Assembly: GCA_014843695.1 (NCBI GenBank)
Contig: CM026403.1
Location: 1,430,460 to 1,494,459, forward strand
From: Archivesica marissinica
Taxonomy: Eukaryota > Mollusca > Bivalvia > Venerida > Vesicomyidae
Direction: 5' to 3'
DNA: 64,000 bases
The notes beneath the pieces were generated by a model. It saw only the letters and a program-made list of their open reading frames with translations, did no database searches and was not told where the DNA came from. This document shows positions 1 through 11,258 of this stretch, one piece after another; position 1 is the stretch's first letter, and every line of letters begins with the position of its first letter. The position numbers were made by a program, and so were the translations under genes.

Positions 1-122
1 ACCGGTTCACAATGCAGTATGACGTCATATGGGGAGATACAGAAGGAATCTATTCTGCGATTTTTCTAGCTGTGCAAATTGCCTAATTTTGCCCAGAATG
101 GACTACATTATAAGTTGTTAGT

Positions 123-284
123 CTAAACTTTATTTATTTTACAACGATTGCGAAGCAAGTTCTAACAACTTATATTAATCGGATGAAAGCGTAAATGTGG
201 TCATTCGTGTGGGAATAAACCGGAGTACCCGGAGAAATCACACCTGTCCGATCTGGCGACCACCGTACCATCTCGCATACTTCC
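123..284 (-). mobile_element. SINE-A copy, head truncated
   Basis: Minus-strand copy of a tRNA-derived SINE. Read on the minus strand it has the central CTCCGGGTACTCCGGTTT-like block (with a small deletion), the GGATGAAAGCG-complement segment and the 3' tail ending in AAATAAAGTTTA. The tRNA-like head is missing: homology stops at the GGAAGTATG motif, so this copy is 5'-truncated. Basis: direct comparison with the intact copies at 28406-28661 and 47966-48217. Confidence 0.8.
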
Positions 285-786
285 ATATAAGTTGTTAAAC
301 GAGTTATTTGACAGTCTGCAGTCTTCATGACACAACCTGCATACCATAACACGGGGATTATACAACATTACATGCAGTGAGCTTGTATCGTTTGTTACAG
401 AGTCATGTAATAAACCAGCAGGATTGTTGTGGGGCACCATCTATCATCTTAATTTATCTCTGAAAATACGTTAATAGTGTTTTTCTGGTGCATTTTCAAT
501 TGCGCCGTGGTTATTCATAGCGCTAATTTCGAAAAGGTGTTTAAATTTTAATGGCTAATTTGTTTCCCTGCATGGCAATTACATTAGTTCACTAAACTAA
601 GGGAATATAACGAGATTATCCTCGGTTCTCGCGGATCTCCGGGTTACGTCGATTCAATGTACGAGCTTGCATACATATAGCGGCTCTAACATTACTACAT
701 GATGTCTCGGTGTGGATCTTCACAAGGTGGCCATTTCATGTAGATATATTTGTAAATACCAAAGTGATCAAATGATGTGCACTTTT
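285..786. other. Non-coding spacer, nothing recognised
   Basis: AT-rich sequence with no convincing exon, RNA gene or repeat shared with the rest of the window. Confidence 0.5.
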
Positions 787-958
787 TTAAACTTTATTTA
801 TTTTACAACAATTGAGAAGCAAGTATTATCAACTTATATTAATCACCCTCGTTGGCGCGGATGAAAGCGTAAATGTGGTTATTCGTGTGGGAGGAGCACC
901 TGGAGAAAACCCACCTATCCGATCGGGCGACCACGGTACCATCTCGCATGCTTCCCGG
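787..958 (-). mobile_element. SINE-A copy, head truncated
   Basis: Second minus-strand SINE-A copy with tail, central domain and GGAAGCATG end. The tRNA head is absent at the same point as in the copy at 123-284, which suggests a preferred truncation point or a headless subfamily. Confidence 0.8.
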
Positions 959-1138
959 GTGTGTACCTGGTTAGAGGGGAAATGATATACTTCTACTCAC
1001 ACGTAAAACAGTATTATAGTAATTATATGAAATTTCAAGTAAAACATCGTGTAGCCAATACATGTTAGCACATTTGATACGAAATGTGTCTACGTATTGC
1101 TTCTATATATAAGTATAACATGTCTCCTCTAACCAGAC

Positions 1139-1430
1139 AGACGGATATGTAGTCCAGTAGTAACACGCTGCACTGGTAATCCAGGGATCGCAGGTTCGAT
1201 CTCCCGTCTGACCCTAATAAAATTAACAGTCTTTCAGATGGGACGTTAATCCGAGGTCTCGTGTCGGTGCGTTACACCGTGCACGTAAAAGAACCAGAGG
1301 ACACTCTGGAGTGGGTCTCTGTCTGTATCATTGCACTATCCTCCAACATTTAAAATGGCTAATCTCTTCAGGAGGCGTCGCTCATATGGGCAACCGGTAG
1401 CGACGATAAATAAACGTAAAACACACACAT
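1139..1430 (+). mobile_element. SINE-B, full-length
   Basis: tRNA-derived SINE. The head carries an A-box-like TAGTCCAGTAGTAACACGC and a B-box GGTTCGATC. It is followed by the body segments TAATAAAATTAACAGTC, CGTAAAAGAACCAGAGGA and ATCATTGCACTATCCTCC, then the 3' end GGCAACCGGTAGCGACGATAAATAAACG. The B-box is one base off (GATCTC for GATCCC). Same family as the copies at 21547 and 62764. Confidence 0.9.
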
Positions 1431-1691
1431 ATATGCAGGTGCACACTTTCTTTTTTGTGTGAGGATATATTACCGTAATAACCCATTGTTTAATGTGCCA
1501 ATATCCCGTAGCTGTTTTGATATGCAAAACAATAATAAACATGTCTGGACATATTGGTAATTGATAATCATGTGCAGTCTGAGGCATGTCTTGTCTGGAA
1601 TATAAGGCGAAGGAAGTGGAGTGTGACAGCGCTATCGACGCTATTCTCAACAAAATTCCTAATCGGTCACCTGGTGTCTTGTAATATTTCA
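1431..1691. other. Non-coding spacer
   Basis: No gene or shared repeat recognised between the SINE and the tetranucleotide tract. Confidence 0.5.
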
Positions 1692-2235
<544 letters not shown>

Positions 2236-2397
2236 TATATTTCACAGTTTCTTGACAAATATATACAGTATAACACATGATGTGATGATCAATCGACATA
2301 AATTGATATTCCAAAACAGTATACACAACAAAAGTTCTAATATCCCAAATTTCTATTACGTTACCTTTAAACTACATTCATTATATTACTTTAAAAT

Positions 2398-2401
<4 letters not shown>

Positions 2402-2432
<31 letters not shown>

Positions 2433-2500
2433 GACTTTATTTAACGAGAGTACTCATTTAACAAAAGTTAATCTACCATGAGGCCCTCAACATTAGTACA
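2402..2500 (-). mobile_element. LINE 3' end with (ATT)n tail
   Basis: On the minus strand this reads ...GTACTCTCGTTAAATAAAGTCTTTATT followed by ATT trinucleotides. The same 3' end occurs at 48893-48946 and 49690 (the latter attached to an RT remnant), and in degraded form at 8140. It is inferred to be the 3' terminus of an L2/CR1-like non-LTR element inserted on the minus strand. Confidence 0.65.
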
Positions 2501-3165
2501 GTAGTACCTTATAATATACCATATACAGTATAATCATAGCGATTTGTATTGTATTATCTTTTAACGATTATTAGTGGAATTACCGTCGACCTAGCTTGTG
2601 GATGAACACCCACCCACTAAGCAGACCCATCGTTATGTTATATTTCGGGTGTTACGCCTGCATCAGCACCATTTTGGGCTATATCGCCGGCGGGCAGTTT
2701 ACCTAACAACACCTTTCTTGGGCAGGCTCCAGCGGTTAACCAGTACATGGGTGCACCAACCTCCGTAAGAAACTGCCAACTTGTTCATATAAATGAGACA
2801 CGGCCTGAGCGAAGACCCATCGTAGCACGTAATGTCATTCAATGTATTTTATTCCAGATGATTGTACAGCAATTCATTGCATAGCGATCTGGAATAAAAT
2901 GCATCAAATAAGATTATTTGAATATTGATATTATAATTATGGTTTTTAGTTTCTTCTATATACTGTAAACCACCAGGTGACCGATTAGGAATTTGTTGAG
3001 TGTATGTTCTTTAATTTATATATAAAGTACATCATGTTCTACAACCATTGCCTAATACAACATAGTATATGGATATACAGCTACACAAGCGAAAAAACCG
3101 CTTAACCTGTAACGCGAGACAACCGGTCAATAAATACCGCATTTTGTTTCTCCATTAATCATGTA
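2501..3165. other. Unclassified sequence with short inverted repeat
   Basis: The 2580-2840 stretch is GC-richer than its surroundings and has a block (TTGGGCAGGCTCCAGCGGTT near 2718) loosely like the reverse of SINE-C; it may be an old SINE. At 2846-2901 an imperfect hairpin is present (ATTTTATTCCAGAT against ATCTGGAATAAAAT). Part of it (2880-2930) recurs inverted near 15655-15715. Confidence 0.4.
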
Positions 3166-3167
3166 AG

Positions 3168-3450
3168 TTATAGGTTGTAAAACAACAAATAAATTGCCTA
3201 TTAAATAGATAGATAACTTTATTTCCTCCACTGCAGGAAGAGCCACATACAATATAAACATCTAATTTACAAAGAACACAATCTATTACAAATTACAATT
3301 ATACTTGACAATTATACAACGCATAGGTACAATGCACGTCAAGTACATATCTATACATATGATATTTACTGAGAAAGGCATACACTTTACGATGCAAATA
3401 CAGCCTGTGGATTTATATTTCCAATCTTTCATTTCTGATACCACATCCAC
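3168..3450. repeat. Dispersed repeat, copy 1
   Basis: The segment GGTTGTAAAACAACAAATAA (3173 on) and the later segment TTTATATTTCCAATC...GATACCACAT (near 3410-3445) reappear next to each other at 6006-6105, so copy 2 is an internally shortened version. No TIR or coding capacity is seen. An ACTTTATTTCCTCC block at 3215 with (TAGA)n looks like a reversed LINE 3' end. Confidence 0.55.
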
Positions 3451-3825
3451 TGTGAAGAGGTATTCAAATCAACATGGAACACAGCAAGAATATTTCATAT
3501 TTAATGTTTGAAATAGCCAGTGCTCACCTGTGAATAACGTCACTGTGTTTACACACTGTATTCCTCCGCCAAATAATACAGTATACAAACCTTCAGTTTC
3601 CAATGGCCTACATTATTATACCACATCTTTTCTACACATCAACTAGTCTGAAGTCTTCTCAAGTCACATAATTTCTCCAGAAATACAAAACCTATACACT
3701 GCCTGTCATGAATATGCATTTTTACCAAAATGAAAAATGAACTATATTAGTTATTGGGACTACATTCGCGGACCGCGGATGCACTTCTGCCAAGTTACGT
3801 ATATACAACGTTATAGCCACAATGT

Positions 3826-4185
3826 GAGATATCGGTCAGTTACTGTCTCTGAATACTCCCTAAAAGTAGATAGCTCATAGGTGTTTTCCTCTGTTGTTAT
3901 CGTTGTTTCCGTTGCACAACATGCTAGTAATTGTACTCAAATATCGCTTCTTATAATTATTAAATAACTATATCTCAACAGATCTCCTACAGTATATGCA
4001 ATGGGTACTTATTTGTAAAATAATGCTATCAGTTAATTAACACGATTTTGATAAAATCACAATTATCATACCGCAACATCTGGTTAGGGATCAACAGTAA
4101 AAACAAAGGATTCTAACTAAAAGGACCTGTTCACATTTTGGAATAAATCAGACTTTATCTGCCAAGGGAAGTAATAGAAAATTAC
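3826..4185 (+). repeat. Dispersed repeat present inverted at 59775-60145
   Basis: About 360 bp match, in reverse complement, the segment 59775-60145 with moderate divergence. Shared blocks include ATATCGGTCAGTTACTG, AGATCTCCTACAGTATATGC, AACATCTGGTTAGGG and AAAGGATTCTAACTAAAAGG. No open frame is visible. It is probably two insertions of one non-coding element. Confidence 0.75.
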
Positions 4186-4483
4186 AGGTGTTTCTCCTTC
4201 TACCTGTAGTATTGCTAGTTGATACCATACACTATTGATTACTACATAGTAAACATTCCAAGAAACACATTGCTCACTTGTGTGCTATTACGTGAATTGA
4301 ATTGTCTCAAGCGACCTAGTTTGGGTTTCTGCGTAGGTTTGACAAATGGATTATGTAAATTACTAAAAGCACAGTGAAGTATTCTATCAAATCAAATCAA
4401 TTTTGTTTAACAGAACACAACATTGCAATTGTCGGTACTTATTCCGAGTATTTTATTATTTATTTTGCATATCGTATACGATT
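4186..4483. other. Non-coding spacer
   Basis: Nothing recognised. Confidence 0.4.
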
Positions 4484-4590
4484 ATTTATCGTCACCCCTG
4501 ATTAATCCGGGCCACGCCTCGAGATGTGCCTTAATCATTTTTAATTTTGGAGGATAGTGCAAGATAAAGAAGCCGCTCCAATTCCAGAAG
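4484..4590 (-). mobile_element. SINE-B remnant
   Basis: Diverged minus-strand 3' half of SINE-B: TATTTATCGTC, then TTTGGAGGATAGTGCAA, then a CAATTCCAGAAG block corresponding to the family's CCATTCCAGAG. No head is left. Confidence 0.6.
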
Positions 4591-4651
4591 CATCCCTGAT
4601 TGTTCTATTGCATGTCAAGTGTATAGCACAGATACATCTGAAAATATTTTA

Positions 4652-4818
4652 AGTTTAAACTTTATTTATTTTCCAACGATTGCGAAGCAAGTTCTAACAA
4701 CTTATATTAATCACTCTCGTTGGCGCGGATGAAAGCGATAATGTGGTTATTCGTGTGGGAGGAAACCGGAGTACCCGGAGAAACCCACCTGACCACCGTA
4801 CCATCTCACATACTTCCC
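4652..4818 (-). mobile_element. SINE-A copy, head truncated
   Basis: Minus-strand SINE-A tail and centre with a small central deletion. It ends at the GGGAAGTATG motif before the tRNA head. Confidence 0.8.
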
Positions 4819-4822
4819 GGTC

Positions 4823-5504
4823 TGAAAAGATTGAATGCTGTTGTTGGGTGTGCTGGGTACATGGGCGTACCACGTGATCGTCCAGTAACTATTTTAAAAT
4901 ATAATTACATTAGTTAACTGCACACAATGAATCTATACTAATATATAACAACTAACTAATAACGTAGCTATTAAATTGTAAGTGTTAGAGAGTTAATGTT
5001 AACCGATCAGTTTTTCTTTGAATACGTTAGCTGGTAGAATTCTAAGCCAGAATTCATTAAATTATGTAAGTTCGTAAAATGTATTATCCAAAAGGTTAGA
5101 AAGTAGCGTTCTCCTTTGCTAAGACTGTTAATTTTTATTCAATTGTTTTCGGATATATTTTGATCAAATGTTATTTCTCAGTATGTCTAAATGTATTGTA
5201 GCCTCATTTGTATGTTATGTCAATTGTGAAAACCTCATATTTGCATGTTTATACATGTATAGAGTGAAAATAAAAGAGATGTTCTGTTCTATTCTGTTCT
5301 GTTCGGTAAGTACATCGTATGCTTTAATTCGTATGAATTGTCAAGCTACTGTTTTATATTACATCATTACATTGAATGGCGTTGACATATAAATTTAGTG
5401 GCCGTAAAATACTGCTGCGTTGAGGTTACAAAATATCTGATAGTATTTTTTTTACTAGTAGTAATCTATATTTACATCCCATTACTGTACGTACTATGGC
5501 CCAA
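4823..5504. other. Non-coding spacer
   Basis: AT-rich. A short TTCTGTTCTATTCTGTTCTG pentamer-like run lies near 5282. No gene recognised. Confidence 0.45.
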
Positions 5505-5718
5505 CGATAACGTGTTATTTTCAAGCATTACTATAAATAGGTTTGGAATAAGCCAAATCAATACGTAGGGTGTAACGATAACGTGTTATTTTCAAGCATT
5601 ACTATAAATAGGTTTGGAATAAGCCAAATCAATACGTAGGGTGTAACGATAACGTGTTATTTACAAGCATTGCTATAAATAGATTTGGAATAAGCCAAAT
5701 CAATACGTAGGATGTAAT
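5505..5718. repeat. 71-bp tandem repeat, 3 copies
   Basis: Units start at 5505, 5576 and 5647, each opening CGATAACGTGTTATTT. The first two are almost identical and the third has a few changes. Confidence 0.92.
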
Positions 5719-6126
5719 AAATAATCATGTCTGCCTAGTAATGCATACATAATTGATAATAAACATCGTTTTACCCGTGATAATAATATTAGCCTGTTCT
5801 ATCTTTTTCCGGGAATCACGTTATCATTGGGGGTATAGTACACTATTTATAATAATATTACATGTATAGTCTACATAATAAAAGTACAATGCCACTCCAA
5901 CATGGAGTTATAAGAGATGAACAACATTATACACAATCATTTATCACAGTATGTTAGGGATAACGCTGCAATATCCCTGCTAATCGGATATGAAACACTA
6001 CTCTAGGTTGTAAAACAACAAATAAATTGCCTATTAAATACATAGTAAAAAGTAAAACTGTTCATTTATATTTCCAATCTGTCATTTCTTCTGATACCAC
6101 ATACCTTTGTGCTTCTAGTTACTGTA
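5719..6126. other. Spacer with dispersed repeat copy 2
   Basis: 6006-6105 repeats parts of 3173-3445 (GGTTGTAAAACAACAAATAA and the GATACCACAT block). The rest is unremarkable. Confidence 0.5.
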
Positions 6127-6333
6127 CATCCGTGGTCCAATGGTAGAGCGTCGGATTTGGAATCGATCGGTCCCGGGTTCGATACTCAATCAGGCTACGT
6201 ATGCAGTGCCATTGAGCAAGGCACCTCACACACATTGCTTAGTACTGGTTAACATCTTAGATCGGCTAATCATGCCCAGGAAAACGTGTCTACGTCCTCG
6301 CAAGGGGTTTGACATTAATGGAACATACATACT
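6127..6333 (+). mobile_element. SINE-C, full-length
   Basis: tRNA-derived SINE. The head has TGGTAGAGCGTCGGATTTGG and B-box GGTTCGATAC; the anticodon-loop sequence TTTGGAA would read TGG (Pro-like, tentative). The body includes GCACCTCACACACATTGCTT and AGTACTGGTTAA. The 3' end is GGGGTTTGACATTAATGGAA followed by CATACATAC. Confidence 0.9.
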
Positions 6334-6892
6334 GTACATCCGTATTAGTAGTACACTAACAACAACACAATACAGTTAAAACATGTCAAGCTTGAGATAC
6401 AATATGTTAAATAACCGTGTGTTGTTTTTCAAGTCGAAATGCATTTGACTACATTGAAAAATATTAATATTCAAGTATGAGATAACCCCATATTTCTGGA
6501 CCATATACTAATTATTCCGACCATATTGTAACATTGCCATCTATTTAAACATAACTATGTGTAGCATGTATGCATTACATTATGTAAGGTGTAGTGTTAA
6601 AATAGGCTTTATTTAAATATAAGTTGCTTTATATAAAATTCAAAAGAATATCTGTTTATAAAGCCATTACATGTGATTACGCATAGTGTACTGTGTTCTC
6701 CGAGACAATGTGGCGCAGTGTTGATTTTTGTGGAACGCGTCTATATTAAAGTCATATTAATGTTCAGAAAAATGAAAATACACTGCAAGCGATTTACCGG
6801 CTTTTTATGCCAACAATTCTAATAAAACAAGTTAAAATTTAGCTACGCACATTAATTGCTTTGTTATTATGATGCGTTACGGAGAAACTGAG
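6334..6892. other. Non-coding spacer
   Basis: No gene or shared repeat recognised. Confidence 0.45.
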
Positions 6893-7053
6893 ACATGAAC
6901 GGAGAGAGTCGAACGAGAGCCGAATGGAGAGAGTCGAACGGTGAGAGTTGAACGAGAGTAGTAGAACGGTGAGAGTAGAACGGATATAGTCGAACGAGAG
7001 TCGAACGGACGGAGAGTCGAACGGAGAGAGTCGAACGGTGAGAGTAGAACGAA
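6893..7053. repeat. Irregular short tandem repeat
   Basis: Imperfect array of AGAGTCGAACG and GTGAGAGTAGAACGG units with variable spacing. Minus-strand frames through it are artefacts. Confidence 0.85.
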
Positions 7054-7202
7054 ATATAATTATCCTACTCAAAATAAGGTTATATATTTGCTCAAGAACA
7101 TTAAAAATATCCTATGATGAATTGCTTTATCGAAATACTAGGATCATTCCGATTGTTTAACTAATACAATTACATGCTAGCAACCGTCGCAGTTTAGACA
7201 GA

Positions 7203-7410
7203 TTTACTTTAGCTCGATTGCGAAACACGTTCTTTCTTCCAACTTATATTAATCACTCTCGAGACCTCAGTCCTGATGGAATCCATCGCCACGAGGGATA
7301 TTGAACGTGCAATGTAAATGCCTTGCTTAAGAACACACGTTATGGCTCCAGCGGGGCTCGAACTCCGGGCCGTTCGCACTTGAAGCGAAGGTGCTACCAC
7401 TGCGCTATCG
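7203..7410 (-). mobile_element. SINE-D copy
   Basis: Minus-strand tRNA-derived SINE: head with B-box-like GTTCGAGCCCC, body GGAATCCATCGCCACGAGG, tail GATTAATATAAGTTG...TTTCGCAATCGAGCTAAA. A second short head-like fragment (GTACTGCGCTATCATGACTT) follows at 7468-7488. Confidence 0.85.
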
Positions 7411-7870
7411 ATGATGGTGATTGAACTTATTTACCCTCGACTCCAGCGAACCATGTGGACGAGCGTACTGCGCTATCATGACTTCCACGGCTTTTTATTG
7501 TGATTTACTCCCGTGTACAATGACAACTATCCATGACTCACTATTCATAAATCCTGTTTTCGCTCATGTCTAAGAACCGTTGTTTGATTTCAAATCACAC
7601 AATGAGGATTACGTCTGCTTAATCTGCTTATTGTTTTATTGTGTGCATAGGCTTTGTTCAAACCAAACGATCCGGTATCGAAAATTGCTTCCTGGCAGTT
7701 AACTCCAGAATGGGTAGTGTGCAGTTGAAGTCTAATAGTATATAACACTGTCTTGTCGCCAAATGGTTACATTTGTTTTTGTTTGGGGGATTTATGGTTG
7801 TCACCATGGCAACTGTCCAGCTGCTATTTGTCGTAGAATTACCGACCTTCTGCAAGCCAGCCGTCAAGTT
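7411..7870. other. Non-coding spacer
   Basis: Apart from the SINE-D head fragment near 7468-7488, nothing is recognised. Confidence 0.4.
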
Positions 7871-8024
7871 ACTGGTCCAACGCGATATGTGAAATATGTA
7901 TATAAACAGAAAACCAATAAAATAAACACGATATAGGTGATCCAGGTACTGGTCCAACGCGATATGTGAAATATGTATATAAACAGAAAACCAATAAAAT
8001 AAACACGACATAGGTGATCCAGGT
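7871..8024. repeat. 77-bp tandem duplication
   Basis: Two nearly identical 77-bp units, starting ACTGGTCCAACGCGATATG at 7871 and 7948. Confidence 0.92.
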
Positions 8025-8139
8025 AGTTGGTATCGACCAGGTATAATGAGATACAATCACTTAGTGAAAATAAAAGCGTGTTTCACTATATCTTAGTGTA
8101 ATAGTATCGTCCTCAATATATTGTATCGCGTTGCATTTA

Positions 8140-8176
8140 TATCTCGTAAACTAGAGTCTTTATTATTATTATTAAA
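8140..8176 (+). mobile_element. Degraded LINE 3' end
   Basis: TCTCGTAAACTAGAGTCTTTATTATTATT resembles the LINE 3' terminus at 48893-48946 (CTTGTTAAATAAAGTCTTTATT plus ATT units). Only the end is recognisable. Confidence 0.45.
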
Positions 8177-8244
8177 TGATGGCTATCATGTATATGTATG
8201 TGTTACACACATTAATATTTGTATATTAATGTAAATATAAACTA

Positions 8245-8765
8245 GAGGACATAAAAACGCACAATTCGGATAAGTGTGTTTTTACATGAAAAACAATAGC
8301 TATATAAATACATAGTTTTAAACATTTTGCAATAGTTTGGCTTAGTTTGTGTTTGTAATGAAATAAAGATGTGATATATCTTTGATGCAATTCTTCGTAT
8401 TTCGGTTTCATGTAATAATACTCATATAATTTATGATATATATATATATAATCTACTGAGCTCTAGAAACCCAAAATTAATTCATAATCTATCAAAATAT
8501 TTGCATTTCGCTTCTAAAGAAAGAGAACGAACAATTAATGAGCTCATATGAAATATTAATAGTTTGTTGCTTTAAAGCTCATCATATAGTTTTAGTTATA
8601 ATAAAACAAGGGAGAACATAATATTATTTAAACTTCTCTGTAAATTGTCTTTGCACTTTACATATTTGTTAATTGTGTTGGCTATAGATGTGTTTTGTAC
8701 CATTTAATGCCGAATAAAATATATGTTATGTTATGTTAATTTATGTGTGCGTTTTCTATGTCCTC
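8245..8765 (+). mobile_element. TIR-1 element, longer copy
   Basis: Non-autonomous DNA-transposon-like element. The left end GAGGACATAAAAACGCAC and right end GTGCGTTTTCTATGTCCTC are inverted repeats with one mismatch. It follows a TA dinucleotide on the left. About 190 bp of the left part matches 50729-50920 closely, including ATACATAGTTTTAAACATTT and TGATATATCTTTGATG. An extra 300 bp (8430-8730) is absent from the short copy. No ORF; TA target duplication suggests Tc1/mariner-type mobilisation (inference). Confidence 0.78.
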
Positions 8766-8851
8766 TTGTATACGTCACATAGAACATCACATACATGTAT
8801 TATTTTATTTAGTGTGTATTAAACTAAAACACTAAATAAACAATATGCGAT

Positions 8852-10384
8852 GGCCTCACAGACCTGTACACTCCGCTCTACATCCATACCAATCATACAT
8901 TAATGCATGCTCGCACAGACCTGTGCACTCCGCTCTACATCCATACCAATCATACATTAATGCATGCTCGCACAGACCTGTCCACTCCGCTCTACACCCA
9001 TACCAATCATACATTAATTAATGCTCTCACATCCATGTACACTCCGCTGTACAACACTACCAATCATACATTAATGCATGCTCTCACAGACCTGTACACT
9101 CCGCTCTACATCCCTACCAATCATACATTAATTCATGCTCTCACATCCATGTACACTCCGCTCTACCAATGATACATTAATTCATGCTCTCATAGATCTG
9201 TACACTCCGCTCTACACCTCTACCAATCATTCATTAATTCATGCTCTCACAGAACTCACAGACCTGTACACTCCGCTCTACACCCCTACCAATCATACAT
9301 TAATTCATGCTCTCACAGACCTGTACACTCCGCTCTACACCCCTACCAATCATACATTAATTCATGCTCTCACAGACCTGTACACTCCGCTCTACACCCC
9401 TACCAATCATACATTAATTCATGCTCTCACAGACCTGTACACTCCGCTCTACACCCCTACCAATCATACATTAATTCATGCTCTCACAGACCTGTACACT
9501 CCGCTCTACACCCCTACCAATCATACATTAATTCATGCTCTCACAGACCTGTACACTCCGCTCTACACCCCTACCAATCATACATTAATTCATGCTCTCA
9601 CAGACCTGTACACTCCGCTCTACACCCCTACCAATCATACATTAATTCATGCTCTCACAGACCTGTACACTCCGCTCTACACCCCTACCAATCATACATT
9701 AATTCATGCTCTCACAGACCTGTACACTCCGCTCTACACCCCTACCAATCATACATTAATTCATGCTCTCACAGACCTGTACACTCCGCTCTACACCCCT
9801 ACCAATCATACATCATGCTCTCACAGACATGTACACTCCGCTCTACACCCATACCAATCATACATTAATCCATGCTCTCACAGACATGTACACTCCGCTC
9901 TACACCCATACCAATCATACATTAATCCATGATCTCACAGACCTGTACACTCCGCTCTACACACCTACCAATCATACATTAATCCATGCTCTCACAGACC
10001 TGTACACTCCGCTCTACACCCCTACCAATCATGCATTAATCCATGTTCTCACAGACCTGTACGCTCCGCTCTACACCCCTACCAATCATACATTAATTCA
10101 TGCTCTCACAGACCTGTACACTCCGCTCTACACCACTACCAATCATACATTAATCCATGCTCTCACAGACCTGTACACTCCACTCTACACCCATACCAAT
10201 CATATATTAATCCATGCTCTCACAGACCTGTACACTCCACTCTACACCCCTACCAATCATACATTAATTCATGCTCTCACAGACATGTACACTCCGTTAT
10301 ACATCCATACCAATCATATGTTAATTCATGCTCTCACAGACATGTACACTCCGTTATACACCCCTACCAATCATACATTAATTC
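8852..10384. repeat. 57-bp minisatellite, about 27 copies
   Basis: Unit contains CTCACAGACCTGTACACTCC and ACCCCTACCAATCATACATT. Units from about 9290 to 9790 are essentially identical, while both flanks diverge and show length variants, the usual picture of central homogenisation. Because 57 is a multiple of 3 it reads as a 19-residue repeat, but it is not a supported gene. Confidence 0.96.
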
Positions 10385-10396
10385 GAATAAGATGAG

Positions 10397-11148
10397 AACA
10401 GCGATGATGCTATCAATGACGTATCGCTACCATACATATGTTGTTCACGTGACTACCATCGATGATGCAATCAATGACGTATCGCTACCATACATGTGTT
10501 GTTCAGGTGACTACCATCGGTGATGCAATCAGTCACGTATCGCTACCATACATGTTTTGTTCACGTGACTATCATCGATGATGCAATCAATGACGTATCG
10601 CTACCATACATATGTTGTTCACGTGACTACCATCGATGATGCAATCAATGACGTATCGCTACCATACATGTGTTGTTCAGGTGACTACCATCGATGATGC
10701 AATCAGTCACGTATCGCTACCATACATGTTTTGTTCACGTGACTATCATCGATGATGCAATCAATGACGTATCGCTACCATACATGTGTTGTTCACGTGA
10801 CTATCATCGATGATGCAATCAATGACGTATCGCTACCATACAGGTGTTGTTCACGTGACTATCATCGATGATGCAATCAATGACGTTACGCTACCATACA
10901 TGTGTTGTTCACGTGACTATCATCGATGATGCAATCAATGACGTATCGCTACCATACATGTGTTGTTCACGTGACTATCATCGATGATGCAATCAATGAC
11001 GTATCGCTACCATACATGTTTTGTTCACGTGACTGTCATCGATGATGCAATCAATGATGTATCGCTACTATACATGTGCTGTTCACGTGACTATCATCGA
11101 TGATGCAATCAATGACGTATCGCTACTATAATGTGTTGTTCACGTAAC
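10397..11148. repeat. 58-bp minisatellite, about 13 copies
   Basis: Unit includes TGATGCAATCAATGACGTAT, CGCTACCATACATG and TTGTTCACGTGACTATCATC. The first six units form two copies of a three-unit higher-order block. Ten units keep CACGTG; two have CAGGTG and the last CACGTA. The array lies on the 5' side of, and 19 bp from, the UNC93-like exon at 11168. Confidence 0.96.
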
Positions 11149-11167
11149 TACTATTTTGATATTTCAG

Positions 11168-11258
11168 TCGTTTGTGAATTGTACAATGGGAGTGTACAGC
11201 CTCGGACCAATACTCATGTGCTTCGGAGGTATTAGTGCCCTTTCCTCGATAGTCATTG
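11168..11258 (+). CDS. UNC93A: UNC93-like exon (SFVNC...SIVI)
   Basis: 91 nt. Acceptor TTTTGATATTTCAG, donor GTAAGT. Encodes 30 residues with a predicted membrane helix (GPILMCFGGISALSSIVI) and the first base of a Gly codon. Confidence 0.88.

Noticed and set aside
6127..6200. tRNA-like sequences with A and B boxes at SINE heads
   Set aside because: They lack a paired acceptor stem and continue into SINE bodies, so they are not called as functional tRNA genes.
9135..10395. Long frames of 19-residue repeats (TNHTLIHALTDLYTPLYTP)
   Set aside because: 57-bp minisatellite with a stop-free unit; no signal peptide, splice support or conserved domain, and the array decays at its edges.
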